A stretch of DNA of 64,000 bases from Apus apus (Eukaryota; Chordata; Aves; Apodiformes; Apodidae), in assembly GCF_020740795.1 (NCBI RefSeq), contig NC_067296.1, positions 5,991,001 to 6,055,000 of the forward strand. Direction: 5' to 3'. Shown one piece after another: positions 33,701 to 44,990 of this stretch. The notes under the pieces are model-generated. The model ran no database searches and was not told the DNA's origin. It saw nothing but the letters and a program-made list of their open reading frames with translations. Within the stretch, counting starts at the first letter, position 1. Each line of letters begins with the position of its first letter. Position numbers and translations under genes: made by a program.

Positions 33701-36700
33701 AGCCCTCCTCAATCAGAGACCTGGCTCCAGTGTCTCTGTACCACGGATCATCCCAAAGCCCTGGCTGCTGGGAGGCAACCCTGTGGGAAGCCCACAAAAG
33801 AGGTCAGAAAAACAGCTTTGCTGTAGGAAACTTTCCCTGGGCAGGTGGAGGAGGACATAGGCCAGTTCCTGGAGCAGAGACTGGTGTGTCAGTGCCATGG
33901 AAAGGGCAAGGCAGGCTGGAAAACCAATGCCTTAGCAGTGATGACCTTCCCCTGCCGCGTGCCAGCAACTTAATCTCTGCAGGTTGCATGTGAAGACTGA
34001 GCGTGGGGCGGGTTTGCTTCCTGCCCCAGTGGGGACTGAGTAATGTTTACTGGGCTCAGTGCTTACTGGGCTCAGGAATGGGGTCAATTGGGCTTCTTCC
34101 CTGCGGATTCCTCGTCAGGATGGCTGCTGGCATTGGAAGGCTAAAGCTGCTCTTTGGTGTTTTGTCTCTGTTAGCAGAGAGATCCATCAATCAGCTGTAA
34201 TTCATCGTGGCAGGAAAGAGGGCTAAAAAGAAATGTCTAGTTGTTATTCCTAATTTAGGTTGGCATTCATGGGCAGAGTGACAGCCCATGGGGTGGGGGT
34301 GGTAAAGCCTGCCTGGGAAGCCTGCAGGATCCTTGGCTCACCAGCCCCAGCTGTCACCTCACTGGGGACACCTCTACCCACCCAAGGCTCCCAGGACAAC
34401 CAGCCTCTTCCCTCTTGGAAGAGTTTAGGTGGGCTTTATCATCTCGATCCCTTTGGTGAGAGCAGTTATTGGGACTACCATCTCTTCCTGCATGGGAGGT
34501 GTCCCCATCAGAGAAGATACCACCACGAACTGGCTCACAGGAGCTGCCAGCATCAAAGCCAAGAGCCACGGCACCTCTGCCTGCGTGATCCTGGGAGCAT
34601 CTCCATGATTTTTCAAGCCTTTGAGCCTGCATAAGTGGAAATTAACTTTTCTAAAGAATTTTGGCAATTCTGCCACTAGGACTAGGGATGCCAAGAAATA
34701 ATCCAGAGCCCCTTTAGATGAACTCCTTCTTAAGCTTAAAATGTGCTCTGGCTCTGTTCCTGCCGGGTCAATCTGGGCTTGTATTTAGATTTGTTTGTGC
34801 TTTGCCTGTGTTTTGGATTGCCTTCCTCCCCACTGAGGTTTAGGGCTGCATCTGCAAGGAGATTTTGGAAGGACAACATGTGCCATATCTTTTTGGTGAA
34901 GAAATGGAGGTTAATGCTGCCAGCTCGGGATGCAAGTGCTGTATGAAACGGGCAGATTAAAAATGTGACAGCTTTCCCATCCATAACACATGGCTCCATT
35001 TCCAGGAAAAGAGGGGTTTCTCTCCCCGGCAGCACTGCTGATGACCTCCTGAAGTATGTCAGCTACAAAACACCACTGACACTTACCAAATTCCTGGAGA
35101 AGTTTAATTACTACATGCCTGCCATTGCGTGAGTACCCCACTTACTGTTTTTTTCCCCCCTTGACCCTTGGCAGAACCCCTTGGCTAATGTTGCTCAGCC
35201 TTGGAGGTCACCTCGCCCATCCCCAGTGTGCCCCAAGGGTGATGACTCCTGGTGATGGGTCTCACTGCTGTCCCTGCAGGGGTGACCGTGAGGCAGTGAG
35301 GAGGATTGCCTACGAGCTCGTGGAAACAAAAGCAAAAGAAGGGATCATCTACGTGGAGGTCCGGTACAGCCCCCACCTCCTGGCCAACTGCCGTGTGGAT
35401 CCCATCCCCTGGGGCCAAGCTGAGTGAGTGATCCTGCTGTGCTGGGAGCCAGAGGGCAGCTGGTGGGCTGGAGAAGGCCTGGACCACGCTGGTCACAGAG
35501 TCTGGTGTAACCAAAGCTCCACTCTCCTCCCACCGGCAGCTCTTCCACCTCTCATCCCCATCAAGTGGATTTTCCCTTTTATAATATCTCTGAGTGCTGC
35601 TGTGTTTTCATGTCCCTTGCTCTGGGCACCCAGCTCTGCCTGTGCAGAGCAGCTGTGCTTCAGCTTCTGGCTGGAGCCCTTCTCTGTGTGAGGGCAAGCA
35701 GTGTTTGGACACGGGTTGCCTGCCTGCAGAATGGGAATTCAAGCTGGCAGAGAAGGTGGGCGGTATTGGGGTTGATGATCTGATCCCTTCTTTACCTGCC
35801 ACCCCTGCTGTGATCTGTCTCTGATTCAATCAGTGCTGGGCACTGGTGCTCCTTGCAGAATGTGCTGTGATGGGTGCTGAGCCCCCTGCCTGTCCCTGCC
35901 CGGCTGCAGGCAGCTGTGTGCCCTAGTGAGATGCTCTGGCAAAGAAGTGGGTTCCCCTGCTGGGGCAGGGTTGGCATCCTGCTCCCCAGGGCTTCCCTAA
36001 ATCTTGCTATCATCTTTGCATGCTTTTGTGCCCAACGCCTGGTAGATCTGGGCATGGCATGGGAGTAAAGGTGCTCTTCAGCTCCAGAGGGTCTCGTTGG
36101 GCTCCTGGATATTGAGGTGAATGGGAGCCTGGGTTTTGTGTGGCTGTCCCATGGGGATGCTGGCTGGACCTCTGGCTCCTGTCTTGCCCCCCTGGGTGAG
36201 TCTCCAGCCTCTCACTGACACCTTTTCCTCTCTGCAGGGGAGACCTCACTCCAGATGAAGTTGTTAGCCTCGTCAATCAGGGACTGCAGGATGGAGAAAG
36301 GGATTTCCACATCAAAGCCAGGTCTATTCTATGCTGCATGCGCCATATGCCAAGTAATGTATTGCAGCAGCCCTGCTGCTCTGCTCCCCTTCCTGACGCG
36401 GGGGGGGCGGGGGGTGGTGACATCCCTGGGGTTCAGGTGCCTGCAGAAATGTGGGGAAAGCCCTGGTCCTGTGTGCCTGGGTCTGAGAAGGGATCAGACA
36501 GTGCTGAGAAGGGGCAGATTGTTTTTTTCCTCTGCTCCCCTTCACAATGGGGAAGGGGTCTGCTGGATGTAAGGGGGGGGTTCTGAGGGTATAACCAGTA
36601 TCTGAAGGGTCTTGCCAGGGAGGCAAAATGGGCCCTTCTGTCCTGTCCTGGGGAAGGTGTGAGCCCTGCTTGTACCTTGCTTCCCTGCCCTAAAGGCAGG

Positions 36701-39700
36701 AGCTCTCCTTGGGCTGGTTGGAGCCACTGTCACCATGAGCAGTTGCATCTGCCAAGACTGTCCAGTGGGTCCAAGAGCCAAATGGTCACAGGAGGAGGAC
36801 CAGGTGTGAGACCTGCCACTTTTCCCTGCTCATGATCGTGCTGCTGCAACAGCACACTTTGTTAGCCTGGGCCAGAGGTCAGCCAGAGAATCTGCTGGCT
36901 GCAGTCTCTGCTGGTGTAAGCTGAAAACACAAGTAGAATATACTGAAGTTACATACATAAAATGTTCTTTACAAAATCAGCAGCTCTGAACTTCATTGGT
37001 AACAGCTGCTGTGACCCATAATAGGAAGAAAACCCAATTCCCAGTGTTTCCTTGAACTGCTGAGTTCTGTGAGCATCTCCCCTTAGGGATAAGGGCAGTC
37101 AGTGTGGGGTTGGGTGACAGCAGCTGTTCTAGGTGAATACTTGTCTTAGTATCTTTGTATCTCACAACAGTTTTATGCAGGCATGATTGGGTAGATGGTG
37201 GGAAATACTTTTGCTGATCAGTACATGGTTATGTTGTGTCTAGAAAGGTGAAAAATTTATATACCTGGGAACAGGGAAATTGGAGAGTGGGGGTTTTTCT
37301 GCCTGCACAATCAGCCCCAAGTGATGTGCTTGATACAAGAGTCTTCAGTGCTGCTTTTGGGATGTGCTGCACAGTGAGAAGCCACCCTCTAATTTATGAA
37401 CTGTTGAGAGAAAGGCAGAGATGCCAGCCAGAACTAGCTTATATTAAACTTGTCAATAAAAGAATGGCTCTAACCCAGCGAGTTGGAAACAGATGGAAAA
37501 GGAGATGAAATTGTAGATGGTTTTGTATGATTTGGGGATTGTATGTACGTGGCAGGTGCCTCTTAATTATCAACACTGCTGGTTTTCTCTGTCTCTTGGC
37601 CTTTTTGCTAAGGGTAAGTGCTCAATGAGCTGGGAGGTGCATGTCCTTTCTTAGAGCTCATCCTCTAGCCTGATCAGAGAGGGCTTTCTCCCACACGCTG
37701 TGTTGCACACCTGGGCTGTGCAGTTCAGCTTACCCTGGGCCAGCTGCAGAGTCACTACCAGGGTTGGAGGGGTTTTCTGGTTTTCCTTTTCCTCTTTTTT
37801 TTTCTTTTTTTTTTTTTTCCTTCCTCTGCCAAAAGTGAGCAAAAAACCATGACGAGAGCAGATTTTATTTCCCTTGGATTGATGCTGGACTAATGAGATT
37901 GCAGCTTTTCTTCACCTGAAGATGGCAGCCCTTTCTAGGAGTTGGTTAACTTTCTTTTTGAGGGTCAAATTTTGGGAGAGATGAAAGACAGTAGCTCTAG
38001 CCTTCTAGTTATATTACAAGACTTTGTTTAGGAAAATGCTGAAGGTGCAACTCTGACTATTGCTTCCACCTGAACCCCGGTGCTGTCTCTTCCAGGCTGG
38101 TCACCAGAGGTGGTGGAGCTCTGCAAGAAGTATAAAAATGACTCTGTGGTGGCCATTGACCTGGCTGGGGATGAGACCCTGAAGGTGAATAATACCTCTG
38201 AGCATAAGAAGGCTTATGAGGTATGTATGATAACCTTCTTAAAAGAAATTATGAGCTAAACTTATACTGAGGGGATGTACATGAGGGGACACACACTGTT
38301 AGTCACACTGCAGACAGTTGGGACAGCTTAAAAAGCCATTGCAGCTATTAAAAACATTCTGTTAAATAGCAGAAGTATTTGTTTATGTTTCAGAAGTGAT
38401 TCATGGCAGCCATCATTGCTTAAACATGGCCTTAGAGCTGGAGCTCAGCACATTACCCCATAGCATTGAGTGCCCGTGTCCTCCCCAGCAGCACCCACTG
38501 CCTTCAGCTGGGGTCTGCTGCTGGGGCTTGGTGAACCCACCATGGGAGAGACTGGCCTTTCCAGTCTGGCAGAAATCACCCGAGGAGCAGAGAAGCAGCA
38601 GCACATTGGAAGTGCTTTTATCTGATCATCACAACTGCAGATGCTGGTGATTCCTCTGAGCCCTGCAGCAGCTCAGAGGAAGAGCTTCGTGCCTCACCCC
38701 TCCTTCCTGGTGGGAGTTTGGGGTTGGTGGTCCCCTGTGTCAGGGGGAGAGGAGGTTGTGCACAGTTGTGCACGGTCACTGCCAAAAAGGATGATGGTGG
38801 TTTGCAAGCAGCATTCAGGTCTGAAATGACATGGGGCTTTCTTGGGGTTTTTGTCCCCATCAGTGGGAGCCAGCACGAGGTCTGCTTAGGCTGCTGACCT
38901 GGGTGAACTGAGTGGTTATAAACTGAGATGTGGGCACGGGGCTTTATTAACCCTCAGGCAGACATGTCTTGTAGTGCTCTGGTGTGCTGGCAGTGCCCAG
39001 GTCCAGACTGTCCCTTGTTTCTGTGCCAGGGACTCGCCCAGGCTCTGCAGTGCTGAAGCAAACCCCGTTCCTGAGCATTGGCCCCTCCTGGCCTGCATGG
39101 CAGCAGTTCCCTTAAGCACTGCTGCTGTGCTCTATGGGTGTGTCCTGCATCCAGGGAAAGTGAGACACTTGTGGTGTCACTCGGGCAGGCACCTTCTGCC
39201 CAGGAGCTTTTGGGGCTGCTGGAGGGGAAAGGGCAGGTAATGGTGAAAGCTGGACTGTGGCTGCTGGCTGCAGAGGAGCAGCAGGGCAGAGACCTACAGC
39301 TGAGGATCACTGGACCACTGTGTCCAAGGAGGCAGTGATTCTTGGAGGGGAAGCCAAGGGAAACACCATACATCCTCAGACAAATGAGTTGGAAAAAAGG
39401 ACAAAGCCACTCCAGGGAAGACAACCCATGGATGGACGTTAGACACAAGCTCCCTCCTGGCTGCAGTGGATGGAGGGTCAGGCTTCAGTGGCCAGGAGGG
39501 TTAGTGGGGGAGTCCTGGTGTGTGTGGTGTTCCTGACCCCTCTGCTCATACCCGCAGCTCCTGTTAAGATAATTAGGGGTGCTTGTTTTGGGAGTGGGGG
39601 AACAGGAGTTTCTGGTTTGTCTTCATCCCAGGTAGAAACAAGTGAGAAATCTCAGGGCTGCTGTGAGTCTGTCTTCTTGCTCTAGCACTTTGGCCAGAGG

Positions 39701-42700
39701 GATTTTGTTACTCTAAAAAGTGTAAAAAAGTAGCTGTTCGGGAGAAATCAACACTCACTAAAACGTAGGGAGCACACAGGGCTTTTCTGTAGGTGTCCCA
39801 GGCAGGGCCTGGGTGTGCAGCACATGAGGAGCTGAAAATTAAGTAACTGAAAACAAATTACCAGTGAGAAGCCCTGAAGGAGTGTCTGGGAAGAGTGTCT
39901 GCTGCAAGCCAGGGCTTGCAGCCTGCCTCTGCCACCAGCTGGGTGGCCCTTCTCCAGCACAGCAGCTTCCAGGCTGTGCAGCTTCCCAAAGCCCAGGGTG
40001 GTCACTCTGGCAAGGGGATTTTCAGGATGGTCATGGAGAACATCTCAAAATTCCTCCCAGCTGCGCTGCCTCCAGCCTGGTCCCTCACAGGAGGGAGGTC
40101 CTCAGTGTCTGAGCATTGCTTCATCTGTGCCCTGGGGGCTTTTCAGTTCTGCCCCTTGGCTGCAGCCAGCCAAAAAGTAGAAGTCTCAAAGACAGGACTG
40201 CTGCAAGGTTCAAACAGAAGGGCAAGTGGGTGGAGGAAGGAGAATTTTGAGCTTGCTGCTGGCTGGAGAGGAGACAGCAGTGAGCTCACTGGTGTATTAA
40301 AAGACCCTGAGGAGTGTGGCTGGGCTCCAGGGGAAGGTAACCAAGCTTTTTCAGTTTCTCTGTGTCTGGCATTACCAAGCTCGTCTTGCAGCCTCAGCAG
40401 AGAGTGTGACCTCCTGGGGCACAGGGCTGGTGACTCAGGGGCTCTTCTGGCAGAGCCCCGTTGCTTGTTGTGCCCCTGAGAGCAGTGCCAGCCCAGGGGT
40501 TTGCTGGCCTTGTTGCAGGTGATGGGACAGGAGTGTGTCCCCCTTTGCCTTGCAGGAAGCTGAAAGATGTGGGATTCATCGCACTGTCCATGCTGGGGAG
40601 GCTGGTCCACCTGCCATGATCAAGGAGGTATGAGGAGCTCCTGGCTTGGGGAGGGACTGGGGCATCCCAGGGCAGGGCTGGGAAGTGCCTCTGCATCCCC
40701 TGCACCAGGGAGAGAGCAGCCCAAGTCCTCTCCATATTCAGAGCAGAAGTGGGAGACCCAGGCAGAGATCTGGCCCCGATGGCACAGAGTAGGGACCTCC
40801 CTGGAGCTGGATGTACCTGTGGAGGGGCAGGGGTCTCTGAGCTGGTGCTTGGAGGCTGTACGTGGTTTTCCCCTGTTCTTTAGGCAGTTCATCTCCTGAA
40901 GGCTGAGCGCATTGGCCATGGCTACCACGTCCTGGAGGACCCTGAGCTCTACAAGGAGCTGTTGAAAGCAAAGATGCATTTTGAGGTAAGGGCATGTGGT
41001 GGGAGGGTGACAGCCAGGTTGCTGCTGTCTGAGTGGGAAATCAGCCCTTGTTTGGGCTGTGCTGCAGCCAGGCATCCAGGTGAGGGACATGACCTGGCAC
41101 CTGAGTGCTGACCACCTGTAGGGTGACCCAGATGCACAAACTGGTGGTGAGCCCTGGCTGTTTGCTGGGATCTTGGCTGCATGGAGCAGCACTCGCAGGA
41201 GGTGTGTGGCAGAGAGAAATGCATCCTGGTCTGGCTGAGGGTAAATTTGGAAGGGCTTATTCACTGCTTTCTGTACCTCAAGCCTGCAGGCTCCTCCTCC
41301 CACCAGTCGGGCTGCTGTACTGAGCCTCTCTGGTGGGAGGGTTGGAAGTGCCTGGGAATTACTGTGCATGGGCAGGTTTCCTTGGCTTTTCCCCAGAATG
41401 GATGTATCCAACTAATACATGGAATATGTACATCTATACTTAATGCCAGTGGTTTCTTACCTGTGGTTGACACCCAGCTGGTGGCTGATCAGGCATGGGA
41501 AATATCCCATCAGCTCCTGCCACTGTGGGCTCTTCCCATCCATGTCCTGGGCTGAGCTCTGCTCCATCAGGGCAGCTCTGAGGGGCAAAGCTGCAAACCT
41601 GTGTCCAGCTGCACCAGCCTGCTTGGCTGCCTGCCCAGCTGGGTCACAGTGCATGGCTGAGTCTGCTCTTGGTGTTTTATTCCCCCAAATAGGTCTGCCC
41701 TTGGTCCAGTTATCTGACAGGAGCATGTCTGCCAGACTTCAGGAAACACCCAGTAGTACAGTAAGACTTGTATATTATTTACAATCTTAAATAACCAGGA
41801 TTTGGGTGGGCTATAACTGCTTTATTTACCCACCAGCTCAACCCGGTTTCCTTTCAGATTCAGGAAGGATCAAGCCAACTTTTCTATAAACACAGATGAC
41901 CCCCTCATCTTTAACTCCAACATTGACAAGGATTATGGCATAGTGAAGGACTACATGGGCTTCACTGAAGAGGAGTTCAAGAGAGTGGTGAGTTGGCCTC
42001 AGCTGGATGCTCTGCCCTGGTGCAGCCCAGAGCAACCTGCTGCTTTATCTTTGAGGAGTTTTCAATGGAAATCAGAAAGTCCTGCACTGGCCTTGCAGGC
42101 ACAAGGCTGAGGGGCCTGCTGAGCTGGCTGGGGGGGATCCAGGAGTGCTGCAGGGAGCAGGAGGATCCGAGCATGGTGGTGTGCAGGGTGGGCTCTGCAG
42201 GGCTGGCATGGCTTGGGCTGGCTGCTCTGGGCTCCAGGGGCAACAGGTCAGAGTGGAAACTGCCCACTGGCCTCCTCACAGCAGGTCTTAGCACTACGGG
42301 GGGGAAGGTGCCTGCTGCTTTTTTTCCTGGATTTGGAATTGCAGGAAGGTTATTTCAAGGCCTGGCCCAGAAATTAGCAAGATTCAGCAGCTACCAGGTA
42401 CCACTTGTATTTTTTTTAATGTGTGAGTATGGGACAGCTGAGCTGGAAACAACGTGGCTGCTGGCCTGGGTTTTGGCACACACAGTCCTTCACCTGTCTT
42501 GATTACATCCTTCATTTTCTAAGGACTCGCCCCAGGTAGAGAGACAGGGTAACTGTTGGGAGTTTGACTTACCTGGTTACCAGAGGAAGCTTTCCTGGTT
42601 TGCATTGAGAGTTATGCTCAGTGCTTTCACCTACTTAAATGTCTCCCAAAGTACTTGCTTGGATATTGAAGTGCAGAATTCTCTTTACAAGAGAGCGTCA

Positions 42701-43333
42701 GTCCTGCTCTGAGCTCTGCTTGGAGGAACAGGAGTCCCTTTCCCTACAGCTGTCACTCTGTGGGTCTGGAAAGAGGCACAAGAACAGCTCTGGGATCCTG
42801 GATGCTGTTCCCTCCTGCTATTGTAAGAGCCAGGTAGTTGCTGTGTGATTACTGAAAGGTCCCTGCACAAGATGGAGGAGCAGGTTCCATTGCAGAGCCA
42901 GGCTGTGTCCCAGCAGTGGCACATCAAGCTGGGAGAGGCTTTGGTTCAGAGTAGAGCTGGGAGTGTAGGTACAGGTCTGGATACACAAAAAACTCCCAAG
43001 TCTTTAAAGACTTTTGCTGTGTGCTTGCCTCTTTCCTCCTGGGATTGTTGCTAGTGATGGGCCAGAGCAGTTGCCCTGTAAATTGAGGCTGTGGAAATGG
43101 ATCTTGGAGTGGAAACTTTACATTTTCTGTCACCTGCTGGTGCTTAGAGCCAGATGCTTGGATGTACACAACTGTGTGGTCACGTCTGATGAGCTTTAAT
43201 GTCTCCCTGTGTTCCCCCTCTGCCTCCCCAGAACATCAATGCAGCTCAGTCCAGCTTCTTACCCGAGAAGGAAAAGCAGGAGCTGCTCAACACACTCTAT
43301 CAAGCCTATGGGATGGTCCCCAACGCATCGTGA
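24685..43333 (+). CDS. ADA: ADA, adenosine deaminase; 11 coding exons, 359 aa
   Basis: ADA converts adenosine and deoxyadenosine to inosine and deoxyinosine in purine salvage, and is essential for lymphocytes. The exon lengths are 36, 62, 123, 144, 116, 125, 72, 102, 68, 130 and 102 nt, summing to 1080 nt; most equal the human exon sizes with the same phases. Zinc ligands are H16 and H18 (in VELHVHLDG), H214 (HAGE) and D296. E217, H238 (RIGHGYH) and D297 (NTDD) complete the active site. The TIM-barrel motifs [26 protein letters not shown] and [10 protein letters not shown] are intact. The residue matching human Arg142, a CD26/DPP4 contact, is Arg (R143). The protein is four residues shorter than human (363), mostly at the C-terminus, where coding ends in exon 11. 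It is presumably cytosolic, with the ectoenzyme role by analogy. No frameshift or stop was seen. Confidence 0.97.
24736..24911 (+). repeat. GC-rich minisatellite, 21-bp period, at the 5' end of ADA intron 1
   Basis: Copies of GTGCACCGGGGCTGAGGYRYY start at 24736, 24757, 24782, 24803, 24824, 24845 and 24891, with a variant at 24871. Most steps are 21 bp. It begins 15 bp after the exon 1 splice donor and includes GGTGAG motifs resembling donors. Confidence 0.8.
24912..31770 (+). other. ADA: ADA intron 1, remainder
   Basis: About 6.9 kb without coding evidence. The CpG island extends to about 25150. An A run lies near 26322. A GATA-motif cluster lies at 28054-28223. Mammalian ADA intron 1 holds a thymic enhancer; no sequence match could be made by eye. 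Confidence 0.75.
28054..28223. promoter_or_regulatory. GATA-motif cluster in ADA intron 1 (candidate enhancer)
   Basis: TTATCA lies at 28054 and 28143, AGATAA at 28073 and CTATCT at 28218: four WGATAR-type sites in 170 bp, with an E-box CAGCTG at 28131. Position and density suggest a haematopoietic enhancer. This is inference. Confidence 0.35.
31771..31832 (+). CDS. ADA: ADA exon 2 (zinc-binding HxH)
   Basis: The exon is 62 nt, from CTTATTGCAG|GTCGAAC to GGCAG|GTGAGT. It encodes [20 protein letters not shown], with the two zinc-binding histidines, and ends in phase 2. Confidence 0.96.
31833..35005 (+). other. ADA: ADA intron 2
   Basis: This 3.2-kb intron shows no coding sequence, tandem repeat or other structure that I could recognise. 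Confidence 0.85.
35006..35128 (+). CDS. ADA: ADA exon 3
   Basis: The exon is 123 nt, with acceptor TTTCCAG|GAAAAGAGG and donor ATTGC|GTGAGT. It encodes [19 protein letters not shown] through KFNYYMPAI. Its size and phase match human exon 3. Confidence 0.95.
35280..35423 (+). CDS. ADA: ADA exon 4
   Basis: The exon is 144 nt and encodes [20 protein letters not shown], then [23 protein letters not shown]. The donor is GCTGA|GTGAGT. The intron before it is only 151 bp. Confidence 0.96.
35424..36237 (+). other. ADA: ADA intron 4
   Basis: This 814-bp intron has GTGAGT and TCTGCAG ends. Nothing notable was seen. Confidence 0.85.
36238..36353 (+). CDS. ADA: ADA exon 5
   Basis: The exon is 116 nt, with acceptor CTCTGCAG|GGGAGACC and donor CCAA|GTAATG. 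It encodes [20 protein letters not shown], then [18 protein letters not shown], the barrel strand and the helix used for DPP4 binding in human. Confidence 0.96.
36354..38095 (+). other. ADA: ADA intron 5
   Basis: This 1.7-kb intron contains a G-rich run near 36400-36417 and a T-rich tract near 37788-37819 just before the acceptor region. No coding evidence was found. Confidence 0.85.
38096..38220 (+). CDS. ADA: ADA exon 6
   Basis: The exon is 125 nt, one codon shorter than human. It encodes [18 protein letters not shown], then [20 protein letters not shown]. The acceptor is TCTTCCAG|GCTGG and the donor is TATGAG|GTATGT. Confidence 0.95.
38221..40555 (+). other. ADA: ADA intron 6
   Basis: This 2.3-kb intron has GTATGT and TTGCAG ends. 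No recognisable repeats or genes were found inside. Confidence 0.85.
40556..40627 (+). CDS. ADA: ADA exon 7 (HAGE active site)
   Basis: The exon is 72 nt, phase 0 at both ends. It encodes [20 protein letters not shown] and then MIKE. H214 binds zinc and E217 protonates the purine ring N1 in the family mechanism. Confidence 0.96.
40884..40985 (+). CDS. ADA: ADA exon 8 (His238)
   Basis: The exon is 102 nt, phase 0 at both ends. It encodes [20 protein letters not shown] to KAKMHFE. H238 is the catalytic histidine. Confidence 0.96.
40986..41692 (+). other. ADA: ADA intron 8
   Basis: This 707-bp intron has nothing notable. Confidence 0.85.
41693..41760 (+). CDS. ADA: ADA exon 9
   Basis: The exon is 68 nt, one codon longer than human. 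It encodes [20 protein letters not shown] then VV. The acceptor is AAATAG|GTCTGC and the donor is TACA|GTAAGA. Confidence 0.94.
41858..41987 (+). CDS. ADA: ADA exon 10 (Asp296/Asp297)
   Basis: The exon is 130 nt and follows a 97-bp intron. It encodes [19 protein letters not shown], then [12 protein letters not shown]296 binds zinc and D297 orients the substrate. Confidence 0.96.
41988..43231 (+). other. ADA: ADA intron 10
   Basis: This 1.2-kb intron has nothing notable beyond a short T run near 42411. Confidence 0.85.
43232..43333 (+). CDS. ADA: ADA exon 11, terminal coding exon
   Basis: The coding part is 102 nt, from TCCCCAG|AACATC. It encodes [20 protein letters not shown] then [13 protein letters not shown] and stop TGA at 43331-43333. 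Human ADA splices once more to add a few residues; here the frame closes in this exon. Confidence 0.94.
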   Translation, partial: NINAAQSSFLPEKEKQELLNTLYQAYGMVPNAS

Positions 43334-44990
43334 CCCGTCCCTGCCAGCCAGCGTGGAGCAGTGGCCCTTCTTCAAGTGTGCTTGACCCTCCTCTGTGCTA
43401 GTGGGAGCACCAGGAGAAGGTGCCCGGGGTCAGTCTCTGTTCCTGGCACCCCTGTGTTAACCCTTACAGTTAAGCAGAATCAGGCTGTCACATACACCCA
43501 CCTGTCACCCCCACAGACTGTCTCCCAGATGGATCTCCAGCTTCCTATCTTGCTGCTGTGCAAGCAGACTGAGACTGCCTTCTGGCCTGGCTCCCTTCTC
43601 CATCTGCCAGTCTTTCTGTACTCCAAATGAGAACAGAAGAACCTCCCCATATTTGTCTTTTTCCCTCTTCCCCTGTTCTGTCTCTCCTGCCCCACTGATC
43701 TGCCCAGCCCTCCTCTGCAGTGCAGAAACAGCCACCTTTTATTGTGACCTGGGTTGGTTGTCATCTTCATAGAAAAAAGGTGGGTTAGTGCTGACAGGGA
43801 GTGAGCAGGCACTGCAGAAACAGATTCTGTTCCCACCTGGGTGGGTGGGAGGGTTTGGCCACAGCCATGTTTACCCAGGATTAGTCTTGTACTTACAAGA
43901 CTGGAAGAACCAGCTGGAAGCTGGTGCTCTTGCCTGCACACATGTCTGAAGGGCAACTAAGAAAAGAGACAGGATGTTTTTGGCATCCTCTCTTGGATGA
44001 GGACATGTGTGTGTCAGGCCTCCCAGTGTCACTGCTGCAGAAGTGCACACCTTGGGCTCAGGCTCCAGCTGTGCTCACAGCTGGCTGTGACCATGCTTGC
44101 ACACACATAGGAAGTTGGAATGTTTCGTTACCATTTGGGGCCAAAATCTGCCTTCTGGGACTTTTCCTAGTTTTGTACTCTCATCCTGGAGGATTCCTGG
44201 CAACTGCAGTTTGGTCTTCCTCTATCTTTGTTTAGGACTTGGAGAAATTGGTGGTTGATTGCCTGTTTTCCCCATTCTGCCCTCTTCCTGACTTGGTGTA
44301 ATCTTTAGGCACTATTAAAAAATAATAAGTAAATTAATAAGTTAGGGCTCAGTGTCATATATTGACTCAGGTCCCATCTAAATTGCTTCTCTCACTTGAC
44401 CACAAGACTGGCTAGGGGTCCTGTTTGGTGCAGGATCTACACAGAAACATTCACCAAAATTCCTAGGTGGTTTTGGTGCATTATAATACTTATTATGCAA
44501 CAGAGCCATGCATCCAGAGAGGAGACCAGAATTTTCTTAGGTGTGTGGTGTGCTTCAGCATCCAGGTGTCTGCCAAGATGCTTACTCCAAAGATACTGTA
44601 CCAAAAAGTTGCCTTTAACAAGGGGCTGTGGTCACCACTACCAGAAGTGGTGTGAGACTGGTCCAGCCAGCAGTGACCATGTGCTGGGAGTATTTCCATT
44701 CTTTCTGGGCTTCCATTTTTGTCTTCTGAGTTAAAAAAACCCCTCGTCTCTGAAGTGCACGGTGCATATATACACCTATCTATACATTTAGCTAGTTAGA
44801 TGGATAGGAGAGAGTGAATTTCTTACTTTTATAAAGCAAATGATAAAGCATCACTTTTAAGAACATGATTGCTGGAACCACCAGGCTTTTCTGGGATAAT
44901 TTTTCTGAAAAATTGTTTCTGAAGGAGAGTTGCTTGTTTGGATTCTGGACAGTTGATTGTTAATCCTGTGTAATAAAATAACAAATTTAT
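43334..44990 (+). other. ADA: Inferred ADA 3'UTR
   Basis: The interval runs from the stop codon to the canonical AATAAA at 44972-44977. An alternative ATTAAA at 44314-44319 would give a shorter form of about 1.0 kb. Nothing coding is evident. Confidence 0.6.
44972..44977 (+). terminator. ADA: Poly(A) signal AATAAA for ADA
   Basis: TAATAAAATAAC is the first plus-strand AATAAA after the ADA stop. It is followed about 50 bp later by T/G-rich sequence. Confidence 0.65.
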
